Positions 1 to 11,100 of a stretch of DNA of 64,000 bases are shown piece after piece. The position numbers and the translations under genes are program-made. The notes under the pieces are model-generated. The model was not told where the DNA came from, searched no databases, and saw nothing but the letters and a program-made list of their open reading frames with translations. Each line of letters opens with the position of its first letter. The stretch's first letter is position 1. This stretch comes from Caprella mutica (taxonomy: Eukaryota; Arthropoda; Malacostraca; Amphipoda; Caprellidae): positions 28,531-92,530 of the forward strand of contig CANNZV010002575.1 of assembly GCA_947561585.1 (NCBI GenBank), in the 5' to 3' direction.

Positions 1-115
1 GAAATAAAAACTCAATTATATAAAATACTTATCAGCAACTTTACTGAGAACAGAAGCTATACATAATAGAGGATTTCTTGGAAAACAGTATACCATTACC
101 AGTTTCTACTGTCTG
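1..115 (+). mobile_element. Truncated CAGTCTG-family element, type B
   Basis: The block contains actgagaacagaagc and a gaggatttcttggaaaacag-like stretch and ends in ctactgtctggc. The same order of blocks occurs in the 31.8-33.3 kb cluster (for example 31815-31932). The left end lies outside the window. No coding potential is seen. Confidence 0.5.
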
Positions 116-429
116 GCACCTACAATGTTAATTGGGAGAAAAATTATGAAAATTTCATCATATTAGATAGGAATTCATATCCATATGGATCGAAAGACAA
201 AAGGAGAGTTTATTAACTTCACTATTTTACTTGGGGGCGTTACTACGGAAATATTACACAGCCTCTGCCACACTTGTCGGTCAATTGTGGCAGAAAAGTC
301 GCCAGTTAAGAGAGAAAATGGATCCAGGTCGCCAATTTTTTAATATAAATTAAAGAAGAAATTTGAATTCCTAGTAAAGACTTTACACTTTACATCCTTA
401 TAGTTCATGTCTAGTTTGCATAGTGTGTC

Positions 430-618
430 AAATCTGTCTCAAGATTTTATTTTGAGGACAATTTGTCTCCTAAAGATTTTCAAATCTGTCTCCAAAATGA
501 TCAGAATTTTCAAAATTGTCCCTGAAAATCAAATGTAAACATAGGAATTAATTAAAAAGGTATATCAAAGATCTTGCAAAGACATTTTTTCCTTCGATAA
601 ATGTCTCCCAAAGATCTG
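430..618 (-). mobile_element. CAGTCTG-family element, type C (GGAGAC motif)
   Basis: On the - strand this stretch repeats ggagac/ggacaa motifs around a core reading taattaattcctatgttta. It has the same layout as the better preserved copy at 32946-33160. Both ends are worn, so the borders are approximate. Confidence 0.45.
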
Positions 619-850
619 TATTTCATGGGAGATTCCACATACATGTCGGTGAAATTTTCCCCCCGTTCATTAAAATATTCTATCAAATCAGTGGATTTTA
701 AGCTATTTATTTCATGATACCATTAGTTTTCGGTGGAAAAACAAGAAAAAAGTTGGTGGATCAGCCAAATTATTGAAAATTTATGGTGGCATTTATCAGC
801 ATAGCTATTTAAAAAATCAGAGGGATTTTAGTGTACCAAATACAGACTTG
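613..850 (+). mobile_element. CAGTCTG-family element, type A, copy 1
   Basis: It starts with tctgtatttcatgg, has the palindromic acatgtcggtg block, a degraded core (atttatttcatgatacc), the pair ttcggtggaaaaa / ttggtggatcag, and ends in taccaaatacagactt. It is about 235 bp, non-coding, and collinear with the copies at 2630, 3511, 3912 and 4199. Confidence 0.6.
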
Positions 851-889
851 GCAGTGTGGTTTCATGTCTTGTCTGACCAGATAGCAGAA

Positions 890-1255
890 AATTGAACATT
901 TTTCCATAACTCTCTGTGACAAATCTGAGCCCAATTTTAGAAATTGGAAATATCTGAGAGAGATAATGAATTAATTCCTATGTTAGCATTAATTTAACTG
1001 CGGGAGATTTTGAATTAATTCCTATGTTACCATTAATTCAGCTGCGTGAGATTCTGAATCTGCTATGCAGCAAATTCAGAATCTCCCACAGGCCGCAGCT
1101 AAATTAATGGTAACATGGGAATTAATTCAAAATCTCCCACAGCTAAATTGATGCCTAATGGTAACATAGGAATTAATTCATGATCTCCTGCTGAGATCTC
1201 CAATTTTTAAAATTGGTCTCAGATTTGTTGCATAGTCATTGAAAAATATTCCATA
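890..1255. mobile_element. Foldback element, type E (GGGAGATT arms)
   Basis: This is a long imperfect palindrome centred near 1070. The left arm runs through aaatctgagcccaattt, gaattaattcctatgtta and gggagatt; the right arm runs through the complements of these back to ggtctcagatttg. The core gaattaattcctatgtta occurs twice in each arm. A partial second copy follows at about 1445-1590. Confidence 0.6.
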
Positions 1256-1444
1256 TTCTGCAGTCTGGTGGAAAATGGTCTCTTGAGACTATTTTATGAG
1301 TGATGTACCTAATTGTTATTTACAGGTTTATTAACTCATTCCTCCTCTCTAGGCTCTAAAGTTGCCAATATACTGGCGACTTAGTTCATACTTGAAACAT
1401 GGCATATCAGTGGAATTTAAAATGAAATACAGATTGGTAGCCAG

Positions 1445-1600
1445 ACTGCATAATATTTTTCCAGGATTCTCTGCAACAAATCTGAGCCCAATTTTAAATT
1501 TTTTTAGATAACTGCGCGAGATCTTGAATTAATTCCCATATTACCATTAATTTAGCTGCGGGAGATTCTATCCTTCTGAATCTGCTGCTGGGAGTCACAG
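1445..1600. mobile_element. Partial type E element
   Basis: It begins ccagactgcataata and contains caaatctgagcccaatttta and gaattaattcccatattacc followed by tagctgcgggagattc. This matches the left arm of the foldback at 890-1255. The right half has been lost or replaced. Confidence 0.45.
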
Positions 1601-2625
1601 AGCAACTCTCGCTCAAATTAAAATCTCTGTCTGGCAAGAGACACATTATGCAGAGTGGATTGGTAGTGGTTTGGAGACAATTCCGGACTGTAGCTATTTT
1701 AGGTACTGAACTCTGACATTTTCAAAAGTCTGTAAAATATCCTCTTATTGTGGATAGTTGTCCCACATTTTTTTCAAATTTCCATCCCAAAATTAAATTA
1801 ATGGTAGCTATAGGAATAAATAGATAATACTCCACTGACATTAGAGGAATATTTATGATTCATTTAAGAAATTTGAAAATTCCTCTGATATATCAGAGGA
1901 ATTTACCATCAAATAGAATCTGTGGAGAGCCTGGAGACATTTCTTCAAGAAAAAAAATTATAAATATCTTTGATTCTTTGTAGGATCTTGGAGTCCACCC
2001 TGGTCTGTCATTACTAGTTTCAGAGAATGTTCATTGAATCACCAATTTTTTTTTTTTTTCCAAAAATAAGTTACAAAAATTAGTAATGCAGTCGTCAGTC
2101 AACAAAATTTAATTGCAATTTTGGAAGTCGACAGTCGTTAATACCTATATACCTAATTATCAAAAGTAAACATACCTTAATACAAATAGGTATTTAATGA
2201 TCTGTGCTATTAATAAATTAATAATGGCAGATAGCTATTAGCAACAATTATCTACTTTCCAGGTTAGGCTGATGCCTTATGGTAAGGCCACAGACCACTG
2301 AATATAGGCTATATAAATTAATATAGGAAGAAGTTTCACTGCTATTTGACATTTATCGTATTTGAACACTGGTGTCCATGGCCTTGGCCAAATAATTGAG
2401 AGTGTATCAGGCTATCAGCCAATCAGAGAGGCATACAACTGATACCAGTCAATCACAGAGAGGCATACCGTGATCCATATATTACAAACATACATAAAGA
2501 TACAAACTGGTATAGCTAATGTGTATATGTATTAGCTAACTGTAATTGACATCTACCAATAAATTCAAACTAATAAGGAGATCTAAAGCAGATATCTTGA
2601 TAGTAAACTCAATAGACTTTCTTTC
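1600..2625. other. Worn repeat debris, no gene seen
   Basis: AT-rich sequence with scattered fragments of the neighbouring element families (ggagacaatt, aattaaattaatggtagctataggaa) and two near-identical aatcagagaggcatac stretches near 2420-2465. No plausible exon or RNA gene was recognised. Confidence 0.4.
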
Positions 2626-2629
2626 ATAT

Positions 2630-2871
2630 CAGTCTGTATTTGGTGCACAAAATCCTACTGACTTTTTCAAAAAGCTGAAAAAATCCATCAAGAATCTGAA
2701 TTTCCAATAATTTTGCTAATCCACCAACATTTTATCCATTTATCCACCAAAAATTAGTAGTAGCATAGGAATGAATAGCTAAAACTCCAACCTTGCCAGG
2801 CCTAGAATATTAATTTTAAAGAGGAAATAAATTCCACCAACATGTCGGGGGAATTTGTCATGAAATACACT
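2630..2871 (-). mobile_element. CAGTCTG-family element, type A, copy 2
   Basis: Reverse-oriented copy. It runs from cagtctgtatttggtgcac through the complement of the core (agtagcataggaatgaatag) to ccaccaacatgtcggggg and catgaaatacactg. It is collinear with the + copies at 3511 and 4199. Confidence 0.65.
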
Positions 2872-3294
2872 GTTTTTCATAATTATTCATTTTTTCAATA
2901 ATTAGTCAGAGAGCATAGAATTATAGTGGCACTTAAATGAACACAAAACTGATATACCAGATTTGCTTTATGAACTGTGTTCATACAAGTATAAGGATGA
3001 CCCTGTGCTCCTAAATGACCCTGTGAATACCAAATGACATGCTGAGAATTTGTTTCGATGAGTGCAATCGTTAGTGATATTGATGGTAATTCGTCATTAT
3101 TTTATTCTCATACTTTAGTACAGAGCTTTTTTCATAAACTGGCGACTTTCCTGCCACACTTTAAAACATGGCCAGTCTGAAAAGTAGGTCTTCAGAGACC
3201 CAGGATTTTTTTACAGAAATTGTGATTTGGGCGCAGCAAATAACATGGGAACATAGGAATTAAATAGGACTTGGGCGCAGGATTAATCCACAAA

Positions 3295-3515
3295 TCCCCA
3301 GTCTGTCCAAGTAAAATAGTATGTCTCATAAACTCACCATTTGTCTCTCCAGCTCTCTCCAAAATGATCAAATTATCATTAATTCTCTCCAATATAACAT
3401 TGTAGCATAGGAGAAAAATAGATAAAACTCGCCATTTGCAATTGAAGGGCTCAAAATTACTGTCACAAACTCGCCATTAAAATGGAGAGTTTGGACATGC
3501 ATTATTACTTGGCAG
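3295..3515. mobile_element. CAGTCTG-family element, type D
   Basis: It starts gtctgtccaagtaaaatag and ends attacttggcagtctg, so the ends form a short inverted repeat (ccaagtaa/ttacttgg). Inside are aactcgccatttg and tctctccaaaatgatc blocks and a tagcataggag core. A close second copy lies at 32369-32576. Open frames here are short and are not credible genes. Confidence 0.6.
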
Positions 3516-3765
3516 TCTGTATTTCTTGGTAAATTCCACCGACATGTCGGTGGAATTTTTTCCCTTTGAATATAATATTCTTGCAAAGTTGGTGGATTTT
3601 TAGCTATTTATTCCTATGTTACCATTAATTTTCGGTGGAAAAATGGGTAAAATGTTGGTGGATCAGCTAAATTAGTTATTACTAGAAATTTATGGTGGAT
3701 TTTTTCAGCTTTTTCAAAAATTCAGTGGCATTTTGTGCACCAAATACAGACTGGACAAATCCTGC
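3511..3765 (+). mobile_element. CAGTCTG-family element, type A, copy 3
   Basis: Well preserved. It runs from cagtctgtatttcttgg, through the palindrome ccaccgacatgtcggtgg, the core tttattcctatgttaccatt and the motifs ttcggtggaaaaatggg and ttggtggatcag, to gcaccaaatacagactgg. The terminal inverted repeat is CCAGTCTGTATTTnGTG. It is joined directly to the preceding type D copy. Confidence 0.7.
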
Positions 3766-3779
3766 TGTATTTTTCAGAC

Positions 3780-3910
3780 TGGAAATATCAAACATGGCAG
3801 GTCGCCACATTTAAGATACTTTAAAGAAGAAATTTGACTTCCTAGTGAAGATTTTATCAACTTATTTCACCCTTCAAAAGTCGCCAATATACTGGCGACA
3901 TTGTCCCCAA
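3780..3910. mobile_element. CAGTCTG-family element, type F (GTCGCC motif)
   Basis: Bounded by cagactggaaat on the left and cccaatccagattg on the right. It contains caggtcgccacattt, taaagaagaaatttgactt and aagtcgccaatatactggcg. Related sequence lies at about 285-410 and 1345-1385. Confidence 0.45.
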
Positions 3911-3911
3911 T

Positions 3912-4150
3912 CCAGATTGTATTTGGTGGTAAATTCCAATGATATCTCGGGAGAATTCAATTTCTCTAATAAAAAATTCCTGCAATGTCTGAGGATATTT
4001 TGCTATTAATTCCTATATTACCATTAATTTTTGGAGGAGAAACTGGAAAAATGTTGGAGGACTAGACAAATTGATGAAAAATGTCGGCAGCTATTTCTCA
4101 GATTTTTGAAAAAGTCAGAGGAGTTCAGTGCACCAAATACAAACTGGCTT
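3912..4150 (+). mobile_element. CAGTCTG-family element, type A, variant copy 4
   Basis: It has the same ends and core (ttaattcctatattaccatt) as the other type A copies. At the corresponding internal positions GGTGGA-type hexamers are replaced by GGAGGA/GAGGAT-type ones: ttggaggagaaac, ttggaggact, cagaggagttc, ctgaggatatt. Confidence 0.65.
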
Positions 4151-4198
4151 TGTCCTTACTTTGAAACATGGCCATTAAAATTGTGACTTTGGACATGC

Positions 4199-4440
4199 CA
4201 GTCTGTATTTCGTGGTAAATTCCACCGACATGTCGGTGGAATATTTTCCCTTTGAATACCTATAATATTCTGGCAAAGTCGGTGGATTTTTAACTATTTA
4301 TTATATGTTACCATTAATTTTCGGTGGAAAAATGGGTAAAATGTTGGTGGATCAGCCAAATTACTGGAAATTTATGGTGGATTTTTTCAGCTTTTTCAAA
4401 AAGTCAGTGGAATTTTGTGCACCAAATGCAGACTGGTGGA
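4199..4440 (+). mobile_element. CAGTCTG-family element, type A, copy 5
   Basis: Nearly the same sequence as copy 3: cagtctgtatttcgtgg, the palindrome ccaccgacatgtcggtgg, ttcggtggaaaaatggg, ttggtggatcagcc, and the end gtgcaccaaatgcagactgg. A 101-codon open frame through it has no protein-like features. Confidence 0.7.
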
Positions 4441-4504
4441 CATGCTGTTGCTTTATTACCCGAGTCTCTGTTTCAGTGGCTGGGCTGGAAAATTCAAAAT
4501 TGTA

Positions 4505-4765
4505 AGCAAATATACGAGTCAAAATTTCACTATAATTCCGAACCAAGCCAATTTGGCTTATTTTTTGAAGATTTCAAGCCAAAATTAACATGGGAACATA
4601 GGAAATTAGGAATTAATTCAAAAGTTTAAGCCAATTAGACATAGGCTATCTGAGTTTTGACCATTTGAAATCTAACTAAGCCCATTTAATTAATTGGCTT
4701 AGAATTTTTGTGTAATTTTGACTCAAAAATTGGCTTATCATTTTAAAGCCTCTAAAACATGGCCT
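4505..4765. mobile_element. CAGTCTG-cluster relative, type G (GGCTTA/AGCCAA motif)
   Basis: It contains recurrent aagccaattt/ttggctta motifs on both sides of a core aacatgggaacataggaaat. This is the same layout as the other elements of the cluster, with another hexamer in the arms. The borders are uncertain. Confidence 0.35.
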
Positions 4766-5240
4766 AGTACCTACCTAATATTTAATAACCTTAATAGGTA
4801 TGTAGGTAGCTACAATACATACATATATATAATTGAATAAATTATTAAATCTGCCTTCAATATGCTCCTATTAGGTATCATACCTAATTGAATAAACTTA
4901 CTTCAATGGTGAATTTTGGTTCGATACAAGTCCTCTTCTCAACAGATTAACAAGAAATAGGCTTAAAACTCAACTATTTCTGGCGCCACTTTCCTAGATT
5001 AATACCTATTGCTACTCTGCGGAAATTTTAGGAGGCAAGGGTGTGAATCTGCTGGCTGAAAATTGTACACTATTTTAATCTTTGTTCTGTATAGTTAGAA
5101 CTGCGTTCTAAGTAAGAATTGAATAATATTTATTGCATGTTCTTCCTCTATTATTCATCATGCATTCATTCTGGTATATTGATTGGGTGTGATACTTAGT
5201 ATCATATTGTTCTACGGAATGAACAGCTGTAGTATAACAA
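4766..5240. other. AT-rich spacer, no gene seen
   Basis: Short TACCTA-rich stretches near 4770-4880 and otherwise plain AT-rich sequence. No exon, RNA gene or clear repeat was recognised. Confidence 0.4.
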
Positions 5241-5244
5241 ACAA

Positions 5245-5350
5245 CTAAGATATTATACTACAATAAGATACACTACTCTCGCCAATTTCTATTTTCTCAG
5301 CCACCCTGGTTTCAAAAGCGGGAATTAGAATTGAAATCTAGTAAAGATAA
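5245..5350 (+). mobile_element. Single arm of a palindromic MITE
   Basis: The string gatattatactacaataaga followed by tacactactctcgccaattt matches both arms of the palindromic element nested at 44900-45240. Only one arm is recognisable here. Confidence 0.5.
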
Positions 5351-5443
5351 TCGAGGTATGTTATGTGTGTGACTTGACAACAGCAACACCTTTATGGTCC
5401 CCTCTAAGCAAATATTTGTATTGCCTTATTCAACGAGGCTAAT

Positions 5444-6805
5444 GTTTCTTATCATTTTACTGCAAACCTCATCGAATTTGGTAGCATATTTAAAAAAAAA
5501 TTACTGCTTAAATCAACGAGGCTAATGTTTCTAATCATTTTACTGCAAACCCCTTAAATTTGATAGCATATTTTTAATTTTATATGCTTTTAAAGATTTT
5601 TAGAATCAGAACTCCACAAAACCTACTTTACTTCCGACTTTCTAATTTTCAGTCTGAAGAAGAAGAATGTACACCATTTGTTTTGATTGTTAACTAGGTA
5701 TCATATTTAATCAATCTTTTTAATATTCGTGTAGAGGTATAAAATCAGATAAACTTATTATAGAAACGTTTATATACTTTAGGAAACAATTAATATCTTA
5801 TTATATTTCTATAATATTATGTAATAAACTCATTTCTTTCCCGGAGCCTGCAGAGGACATTTACATTGCATTTACAACTGGGATGCTCATCGTTTTGGTG
5901 AGAATGGTGCTGCGAACTGTTTACAGGTATGCATGTAGTAATCTGCTGTCTACGAATTTTCAAGCAATTACTGTACTTGAGCCTGAATTAATACTCATCA
6001 ATAATTGTGATTATTTATGTGTTATAATTAATGTAAACTTAAATTTGATATAAATTAAACTATAACAGGAATTGAATTTACAGAGCATTGAAAGCGATAT
6101 CGTGGATTGCAATCTGTTATTTTTGGTTCCTTGATTGTTCATTAGAAGATGTCGCTTTAAAAACCCAGTTTTAAATAAAAAAAAGGATAACATTTCATTA
6201 AATTGATAATATTCCTCATTTTGACTTATTAACCAGAGAAAATGTAAAATATCTGAAGATTTACTGTGAATTTGAAGGTCCTCTCCAGGCTCCGGGAATA
6301 TGTAAATGAGTTTATTACATTATATTGTAGAACCAATCTAAGATCATTAATCTACGAACCACATCCAATTCGGTTCAGTAAATAAATTTATTGATACTTT
6401 TAAATTTTTATTACTCTGTTTGTAACAATTGTACGCAACACTAATCTGGTGTTGAAAAATTGATTACCTACCAATTTGAATTTAATAAACAGAAAAAGTT
6501 AGTTAAGGCTTTACTTTACGATTTAAATTGTTTCCTGAATTATAAAAACGTTATTATGATAAGTTTCTCTAATTTTATTGCTTTACAAAAATATTTATTA
6601 TTGAATTGATGATACCTACCTATACATTTGACATTCAAATCAAACGGTGTACACTGTACATAATTTTTTCTTCGGACTGAAAATTATCAAGTCGGAATTA
6701 AAGAAGGTTTCATTATTGTTTTTATTATAAAAATATTTAAAAGCATATATGATTAAATATATATGCTACCAAATTTCATCGAGTTTGCAGCAAATTGATA
6801 AGAAA
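5444..6805. mobile_element. Long foldback element, about 1.36 kb
   Basis: The left arm reads through tgtttcttatcattttactg, tttggtagcatat, ttttcagtctgaagaa and cccggagcctgcagagga. The right arm carries these complements in reverse order: cctctccaggctccggg, ttcttcggactgaaaat, atgctaccaaattt, ttgataagaaaca. The arms are roughly 400-500 bp with an unpaired middle near 5860-6280. The left arm also has a short direct duplication (aacgaggctaatgtttct twice). No transposase frame is seen, so this is a non-autonomous DNA element. Confidence 0.7.
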
Positions 6806-8290
6806 CATAAAACTCATAGATTCAAGCAATAAAAAAAATTCTTGGATTGGAGGACTTTTTATGTAATGCTACATATATGAACTAACTGAAGATGGACAGA
6901 ATGATAGAATCTTTCTCATGTATATGGTTGATAGCTTGTAAATGTTGATGGCAATACAATATTTTTAGGCAGAAAATTACAGTTACAACCAATAATAATA
7001 ATAAAACAACATACAACGACATTTTTAATCGCTCAACTGTGACTGCGGGCCTTTTAGGTTGCTCTGAATTGATCGAAAATTGAACGAGATGAAGTCGAAT
7101 AACAAACTAGTTTGTCGAATAACAAACTATATACTTGTACTAAGAAGTGTAGGTATTAAGTGGAACTGGTAGGCACTGCATGAATGTTTTAACGTGGAAT
7201 TTGGTGAGTAACATATTTTTGCAATATATACAATCTTAACATTACTATTTCTTATTTCTTAGATATTTATATATATATATATATATTTATTTAAAAGACC
7301 CCTTGCAAGAAAAAGCAAAAAATTGATTTAAGCTATTTCTTTATTTCATTTTCTTGAGCTCATTGTTTTTTAAATAATAAATTTTGAAGATTCCATTTTT
7401 CATATTATTCCGAAATTCTAAAAACTTATGATTACAATTCTTTTCCCATCAAAGGGGCAATACAGTCATGGTTTGCTTTAACAACTTTAGTGCCAAAATA
7501 TTGCTTAGTAAGACTAAAATAATCGTGTAGAATTGTGATAATCAATAAAATCCAATAATCGAAATATATCATTTTATATATAATTGATTTCTTAACAAAT
7601 GCTTACGGTAGATGGCGCCATAATCAGGGCGCCATCTTATAAACTAAACAACTGAATTTAGTTTTTATCTAAACTCTATCTCGAGTGAAATGATTTATTT
7701 ATTTTTAAAACTATGTCTTCTTGTCTTCGAATTAACATAATTTTTTCACCATTTTGACGCAAACAAAGCTTGATTACTGCATACATAAACTAATATGAAA
7801 ATAACAAACATTTCACATACATACTAATGAGAGGACGTTCTTCCGCTAGGTGTCGGTAATTTTATAACATACTTTTTATATGAACATTTAAGAAATAAAC
7901 GAGAATTTAAATCTTACATAATTAAATATTCTGAATCGATTTAAAACCAATTTGGCGACTGTTTGATTTTGACTTTTCAATCCCTTTAAGAAGGAAACGA
8001 ATTTTTTTAATATGTCTGAATACATAAACGAGAGAAGAGACAACAACATGCATTATCTATAAAATAATTGAAAACTTGGGGCTGTTTCACTTTTCATAGA
8101 CTTTCCAAGGAATATTTCAACATATTCGACAAGTAAATTGAAAAGTTCATAACAATCCAAAAAAGAAAGTCAGCCATTCTCAAGATTGTGCAAAATAGGA
8201 GAATTGCGCAGAACATATACACAAATGCGTCATAATTTTAATGAATAAAAAAAAAATAGAATATGATTGATGGTCAAGAACAACAAATGT
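6806..8290. other. AT-rich intergenic DNA with one perfect short palindrome
   Basis: Featureless apart from a TA run near 7269-7286 and an inverted repeat agatggcgcc (7610-7619) / ggcgccatct (7628-7637). No gene was recognised. Confidence 0.4.
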
Positions 8291-11012
8291 GATTGACCAG
8301 TTGTCACTATAGTGAGTATGAACTGATGAAATTAATTGAGCAGTTGTCAGTATAGTGAGTATGAACTGATGAAATTAATTGAGCAGTTGTCAGTATAGTG
8401 AGTATGAACTGATGAAAGTAATTGAGCTGTTGTCAGTATAGTGAGTATGAACTGATGAAAGAAATTCAGCACCTGTCATTATAGTGAGTATGAACTGATG
8501 AAAGTATTTGAGCAGTTGCCAGTATAGCGAGTATGAACTTATGCAAGTAAATGAGCAGTTGTCATTATAATGAGTATGAACTGATGAAAGTATTTGAGCA
8601 GTTGCCAGTATAGTGAGTATGAACGGATGAAAGTAATTGAGCAGTTGTCATTATAGTGAGTATGAACTGATGAAAGTATTTGAGCAGTTGCCAGTATAGT
8701 GAGTATGGACTGATGAAAGTAATTGAGCAGTTGTCATTATAGTGAATATGAACTGATGAAAGTTCTTGAGCAGTTGTCATTATAGTGAGTATGAACTGAT
8801 GAAAATAATTAAGCAGTTATCAGTACAGTGAGTATGAACTGATGAAAGTAATTGAGCAGTTATCAGTACAGTACGTATGAACTGATGAAATAAATTGAGC
8901 AGTCGTCGGTATAGTGAGTATGAACTGATGAAAGTATTTGAACAGTTGTCGGTATAATGAGTATGAACTGACTAAAGTAATTGAGCAGTTAACAGAATAG
9001 TGAGTATGAACTGATGAAAGTAATTTGGCAGTTGTCAGTATAGCGAGAATGAACTGATAAAAGTAATTGAGTTGTTGTCGGTCTAATAAGTAGGTATGAA
9101 CTGATGAAAGTAAATGAGCAGTTGTCAGTATAGTAGGTATGAACTGAAGAAAGTAATTCGGCAGTTGTCAATATAGTGAGTATGAACTGATTGAAGTAAT
9201 TCAGCAGTTGTCATTATAGTAAGTAAGATCTGATGAAAGTAATTGAGCAATGATCAGTACAGTGAGTATGAACTGATGAAAGTATTAGAGAAGTAGCCAG
9301 TTTAGTGATTATGAACTGATGAAAGTAATTGAGCAGTTGTCAGTTTAGTGAGTATGAACTGATGAAAGTATTTGAGCAGTTGTCAGTATAGCGATTATGA
9401 ACTAATGAAAGTAATTGACTTGTTGTTAGTATAATAAGCATGAACTGATGAAAGTAATTAAGAAGTTGTCAATATAGCGAGTATAATCTGATGAAAGTAA
9501 TTGAGCAGTTGTCAGTATAGCGAGTATGAACTGATGAAAGTATTTGAGCTGTTGTCAATATAGTGAGTATGAACTGATGAAAATAATTAGGCAGTTATCA
9601 GTACAGTGAGTATGAACTGATGAAAGTAATCGAGCAGTTGTCAGTTTAACAAGTATGAAAATAATTCAGCAGTTGCCAGTATAGTGAGTATGAACTGATG
9701 AAATAAATTGAGCAGTCGTCGGTATAGTGAGTATGAACTGATGAAAGTAATTGAGCAGTTGTCAGTATAGTGGCAATGAACTGATGAAAGTATTTGAGCA
9801 GTTGTCGGTATAATGAGTATGAACTGACTAAAGTAATTGAGCAGTTAACAGAATAGTGAGTATGAACTGATGAAAGTTATTGGGCAGTTGTCAGTATAGC
9901 AAGAATGAACTGATAAAAGTATTTGAGCAGTTGTCGGTATAGTGAGTATGAACTGATGAAAGTAATTGAGCAGTTGTCAGTATAGTGAGTATGAACTGAT
10001 GAAAGTAATTAAGCAGTTGTCAGTATAGTGGGTATGAACTGATGAAATAATTGAGCAGTTATCAGTACAGTGAGTATGAACTGATGAATGTAATTTAGCA
10101 GTTGTTAGTACAGTGAGTAAGAACTGATGAAAGTAATTAAGCAGTAGTCAGTATAGTGAATTTGAACTGATGAAAGTAATTGAGCAGTTGTCGGTATAGT
10201 GAGTATGATATGATGAAAGTAATTAAGCAGTTGTCAGTATAGCGAGTATGAACTGATGAAAGTATTTGAGCAGTTGTCGGTATAGTCAGTATGAACTGAT
10301 GAAAGTAATTCTGCAGTTGCCAGTATAGTGAATATGAACGATGAAATTAATTGAGCAGTTGTCAATATAGTGAGTATGAACTGATGAAAATAATTAAGCA
10401 GTTATCAACTTATCAGTACAGTGAGTATGAACTGATCAAAGTAATTTAGTAGTTGTCAGTATAGTGAGTATGAACTAACGAAAGTAATTAAGCTGTTGCC
10501 AGTATAGCGAGTATGAACTGAAGAAATTAATTGAGCAGTTGTCAGAATAGTGAGTATGAACTGATGAATGTAATTTAGCAGTTGTTAGTACAGTGAGTAA
10601 GAACTGATGGAAGTAATTAAGCAGTTGTTAGTATAGCGAGTATGAACTGATGAAAGTAATTAAGCAGTTGTCAGTATAGTGGGTATGAACTGATGAAATT
10701 AATTGAGCATTTATCAGTATAGTGGGTATGAACTGATGAAAGTAATTGAGCAGTTGTCAGTATAGTGGGTATGAACTGATGAAAGTAATTGAGCAGTTGT
10801 CAGTTTAGTGAGTATGAACTGATGAAAGTAATTGAGCAGTTGTCAGTATAGTGAGTATGAACTGATGAAATTAATTAAGCAGTTATCAGTACAATGAGTA
10901 TGAACTGGTGAAAGTATTTGAGCAGTTATCAATATAGTGAGTATGAACTGATGAAAGTATTTGAGCAGTTGTCAGTATAGTGAGTATGAACTGATCAAAG
11001 TAATTCAGCAGT
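8291..11012. repeat. 43-bp minisatellite, about 63 copies
   Basis: The unit is gagcagttgtcagtatagtg followed by agtatgaactgatgaaagta and att. Units differ by scattered substitutions and a few short indels (for example a partial unit near 9640-9660). There is no splice or codon pattern, and open frames on the - strand only reflect missing stop codons. It borders the 16-bp array with about 90 bp between them. Confidence 0.93.
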
Positions 11013-11100
11013 AGATATTAGGTAATTGAATATTTCTATCTAATAATTTTTTATTTTAATAGAAAAAGAAAACGTGAAGTTACGTACAAAAAGATGTTAA

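Noticed and set aside
4324..4629. A 101-codon + frame in the first element cluster
   Set aside because: It crosses a type A element and its neighbour and has no domain or splice context.
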